From CAYOFK01 sp964403185 (lineage in GTDB: Bacteria > Bacteroidota > Bacteroidia > Bacteroidales > VadinHA17), in assembly GCA_964403185.1 (NCBI GenBank), contig CAYOFK010000161.1:1-6404 (forward strand): DNA of 6,404 nt. Reading direction: 5' to 3'. This document shows, one piece after another, positions 5,313 through 6,404 of this stretch (the first letter of the stretch is position 1; each line of letters starts with the position of its first letter). Under the pieces are notes generated by a model that was not told the DNA's origin, ran no database searches, and was given only the letters and a program-made list of their open reading frames with translations. The translations under genes were made by a program, and so were the position numbers.

Positions 5313-6404
5313 ATGAAAAGTGCCGTAAAACCAGATATCAAAGACTTAGTTAAAAACCGCATTTTGGTTTTGGATGGGGCCATGGGGACCATGATACAGG
5401 AATATGGACTTGATGAAAAGGGTTTCAGGGGCGGGCGTTTTAAGGATTGTGAAAAATTGCAAAAGGGAAATAACGATCTGCTGTCGCTTACACAACCTCA
5501 GATTATTGAGGAAATCCATCGAAAATTCCTTGAGGCCGGGGCAGATATTATTGAGACCAACAGCTTTAATTCAAACCGGATCTCTCTGGCTGATTACGGC
5601 ATGGAGGATCATGTAATTGAGTTGAACAGGGAATCGGCCAGAATTGCCAGGAGATTGGCTGACGAATATTCCTCTGATGAAAAGCCCAGATTTGTTGCAG
5701 GGTCCATCGGGCCAACCAACAAAACGGCTTCAATGTCTCCCAAAGTTGAGGATCCCGGTTTCCGTGAGGTTCATTTTGATGGTTTTAAAAACGCTTACAG
5801 GGAACAGGTAAAAGGCTTGATTGAAGGGGGTGTGGAACTGTTGCTGGTGGAAACCATTTTTGATACGCTGAATGCCAAAGCTGCAATGTTTGCGATAAAT
5901 GAGGAACTGGAATCCAGAGGGATCACACTTCCGGTGATGGTATCAGGAACCATTACCGATGCCAGCGGAAGAACCCTTTCAGGGCAAACACTCACGGCCT
6001 TTCTGAATTCAGTTTCAGGATTGGATATTTTCTCAATTGGATTAAACTGTTCACTCGGAGCCAGTGAGCTGAAACCGTATGTAGAGGAGTTATCTGCAAA
6101 ATCATCATTGCCGGTAAGTGTTCACCCCAATGCAGGCCTGCCAAATGAACTGGGAGAGTATGATGAGTCCCCCGGAGAAATGGGTGTTGTTATTAAAGGA
6201 TTCCTGGATGCGCAACAGGTCAACATCATCGGTGGATGTTGCGGCACCACACCGGATCATATTTCTGAACTTGTAAGGATTGCAAGCCAGGCCCAACCAA
6301 GAATTTCAAAACCACAAAAGAACGAATTGCATCTGAGCGGACTGGAGGATCTGTATGTTCATCCGGAGATCAATTTTATTAACATAGGTGAACGCACCAA
6401 TGTT
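5313..6404 (+). CDS. metH: Cobalamin-dependent methionine synthase, N-terminal part (cut by window edge)
   Basis: Transfers a methyl group from 5-methyltetrahydrofolate through bound cobalamin to homocysteine, the last step of the pathway. The frame is open for 364 codons to the right edge. Residues about 16-325 form the homocysteine-binding, zinc-dependent barrel, with LDGAMGTMIQ at 20-29, IETNSFNSN near 85-93 and VHPNAGLPNELGEYD. The three zinc-ligand cysteines are Cys246 (GLNCSLGA), Cys309 and Cys310 (GGCCGTT), almost the same numbering as E. coli MetH. INFINIGERTNV (353-364) is the start of the pterin-binding domain, which distinguishes it from a stand-alone homocysteine methyltransferase. 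ATG 5313 is chosen because an in-frame stop lies at 5283-5285 and no ATG comes between. The cobalamin and reactivation domains would lie beyond the window, so whether the gene is full length is unknown. It is likely cotranscribed with the upstream genes, though the 96-base gap leaves room for separate control. Confidence 0.95.
   Translation, partial: MKSAVKPDIKDLVKNRILVLDGAMGTMIQEYGLDEKGFRGGRFKDCEKLQKGNNDLLSLTQPQIIEEIHRKFLEAGADIIETNSFNSNRISLADYGMEDHVIELNRESARIARRLADEYSSDEKPRFVAGSIGPTNKTASMSPKVEDPGFREVHFDGFKNAYREQVKGLIEGGVELLLVETIFDTLNAKAAMFAINEELESRGITLPVMVSGTITDASGRTLSGQTLTAFLNSVSGLDIFSIGLNCSLGASELKPYVEELSAKSSLPVSVHPNAGLPNELGEYDESPGEMGVVIKGFLDAQQVNIIGGCCGTTPDHISELVRIASQAQPRISKPQKNELHLSGLEDLYVHPEINFINIGERTNV

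Noticed and set aside
5404..5616. 70-codon + strand frame inside metH
   Set aside because: The metH frame is intact through this stretch with family motifs on both sides, so there is neither a frameshift nor a separate gene.
1..6404. CRISPR array, insertion sequence, phage, defence or toxin genes
   Set aside because: I saw no regularly spaced repeats, terminal inverted repeats, transposase motifs or unfamiliar proteins. The genes form a coherent biosynthetic operon with even composition.

Overview
The window carries a methionine-biosynthesis operon read entirely on the + strand, preceded by a SAM-I (S-box) riboswitch. The riboswitch and five genes in the order aspartate kinase, metY, metX, homoserine dehydrogenase and metH (cut by the right edge) account for almost every base. 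Moderate GC content, the lack of Shine-Dalgarno-like sequence before every gene, A/T-rich start contexts and the character of the proteins suggest a member of the Bacteroidota. This is an inference from style, not from a marker gene.

Region by region: positions 1-121 form a SAM-I aptamer in which P1, P2, P3, P4 and the diagnostic pseudoknot can all be paired by eye. Positions 122-316 are a long leader without a conventional gene. It contains a possible 30-codon leader peptide with a methionine-rich end (131-223), several mutually exclusive hairpins and a weak terminator-like hairpin followed by a T-rich run just before the first gene. Positions 317-5216 hold four tightly packed genes, with junctions of 1-base overlap, 4-base gap and 11-base overlap, so they are very probably one transcript. 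A 96-base gap with a small GC-rich hairpin precedes metH, whose first 364 codons lie in the window.

Together the genes cover most of the route from aspartate to methionine. Aspartate kinase makes aspartyl phosphate. Aspartate-semialdehyde dehydrogenase, not in this window, would make the semialdehyde. Homoserine dehydrogenase makes homoserine, MetX acylates it, MetY exchanges the acyl group for sulfide to give homocysteine, and MetH methylates homocysteine. Putting the first committed enzyme and homoserine dehydrogenase, as separate proteins, under a SAM sensor suggests a methionine-dedicated supply branch.

The enzymes are all recognisable and ordinary. The part most worth a second look is the 196-base leader between the aptamer and the first gene, where a SAM riboswitch may be combined with a methionine-codon-rich leader peptide. 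That reading rests on visual pairing and one short reading frame, and is unproven.
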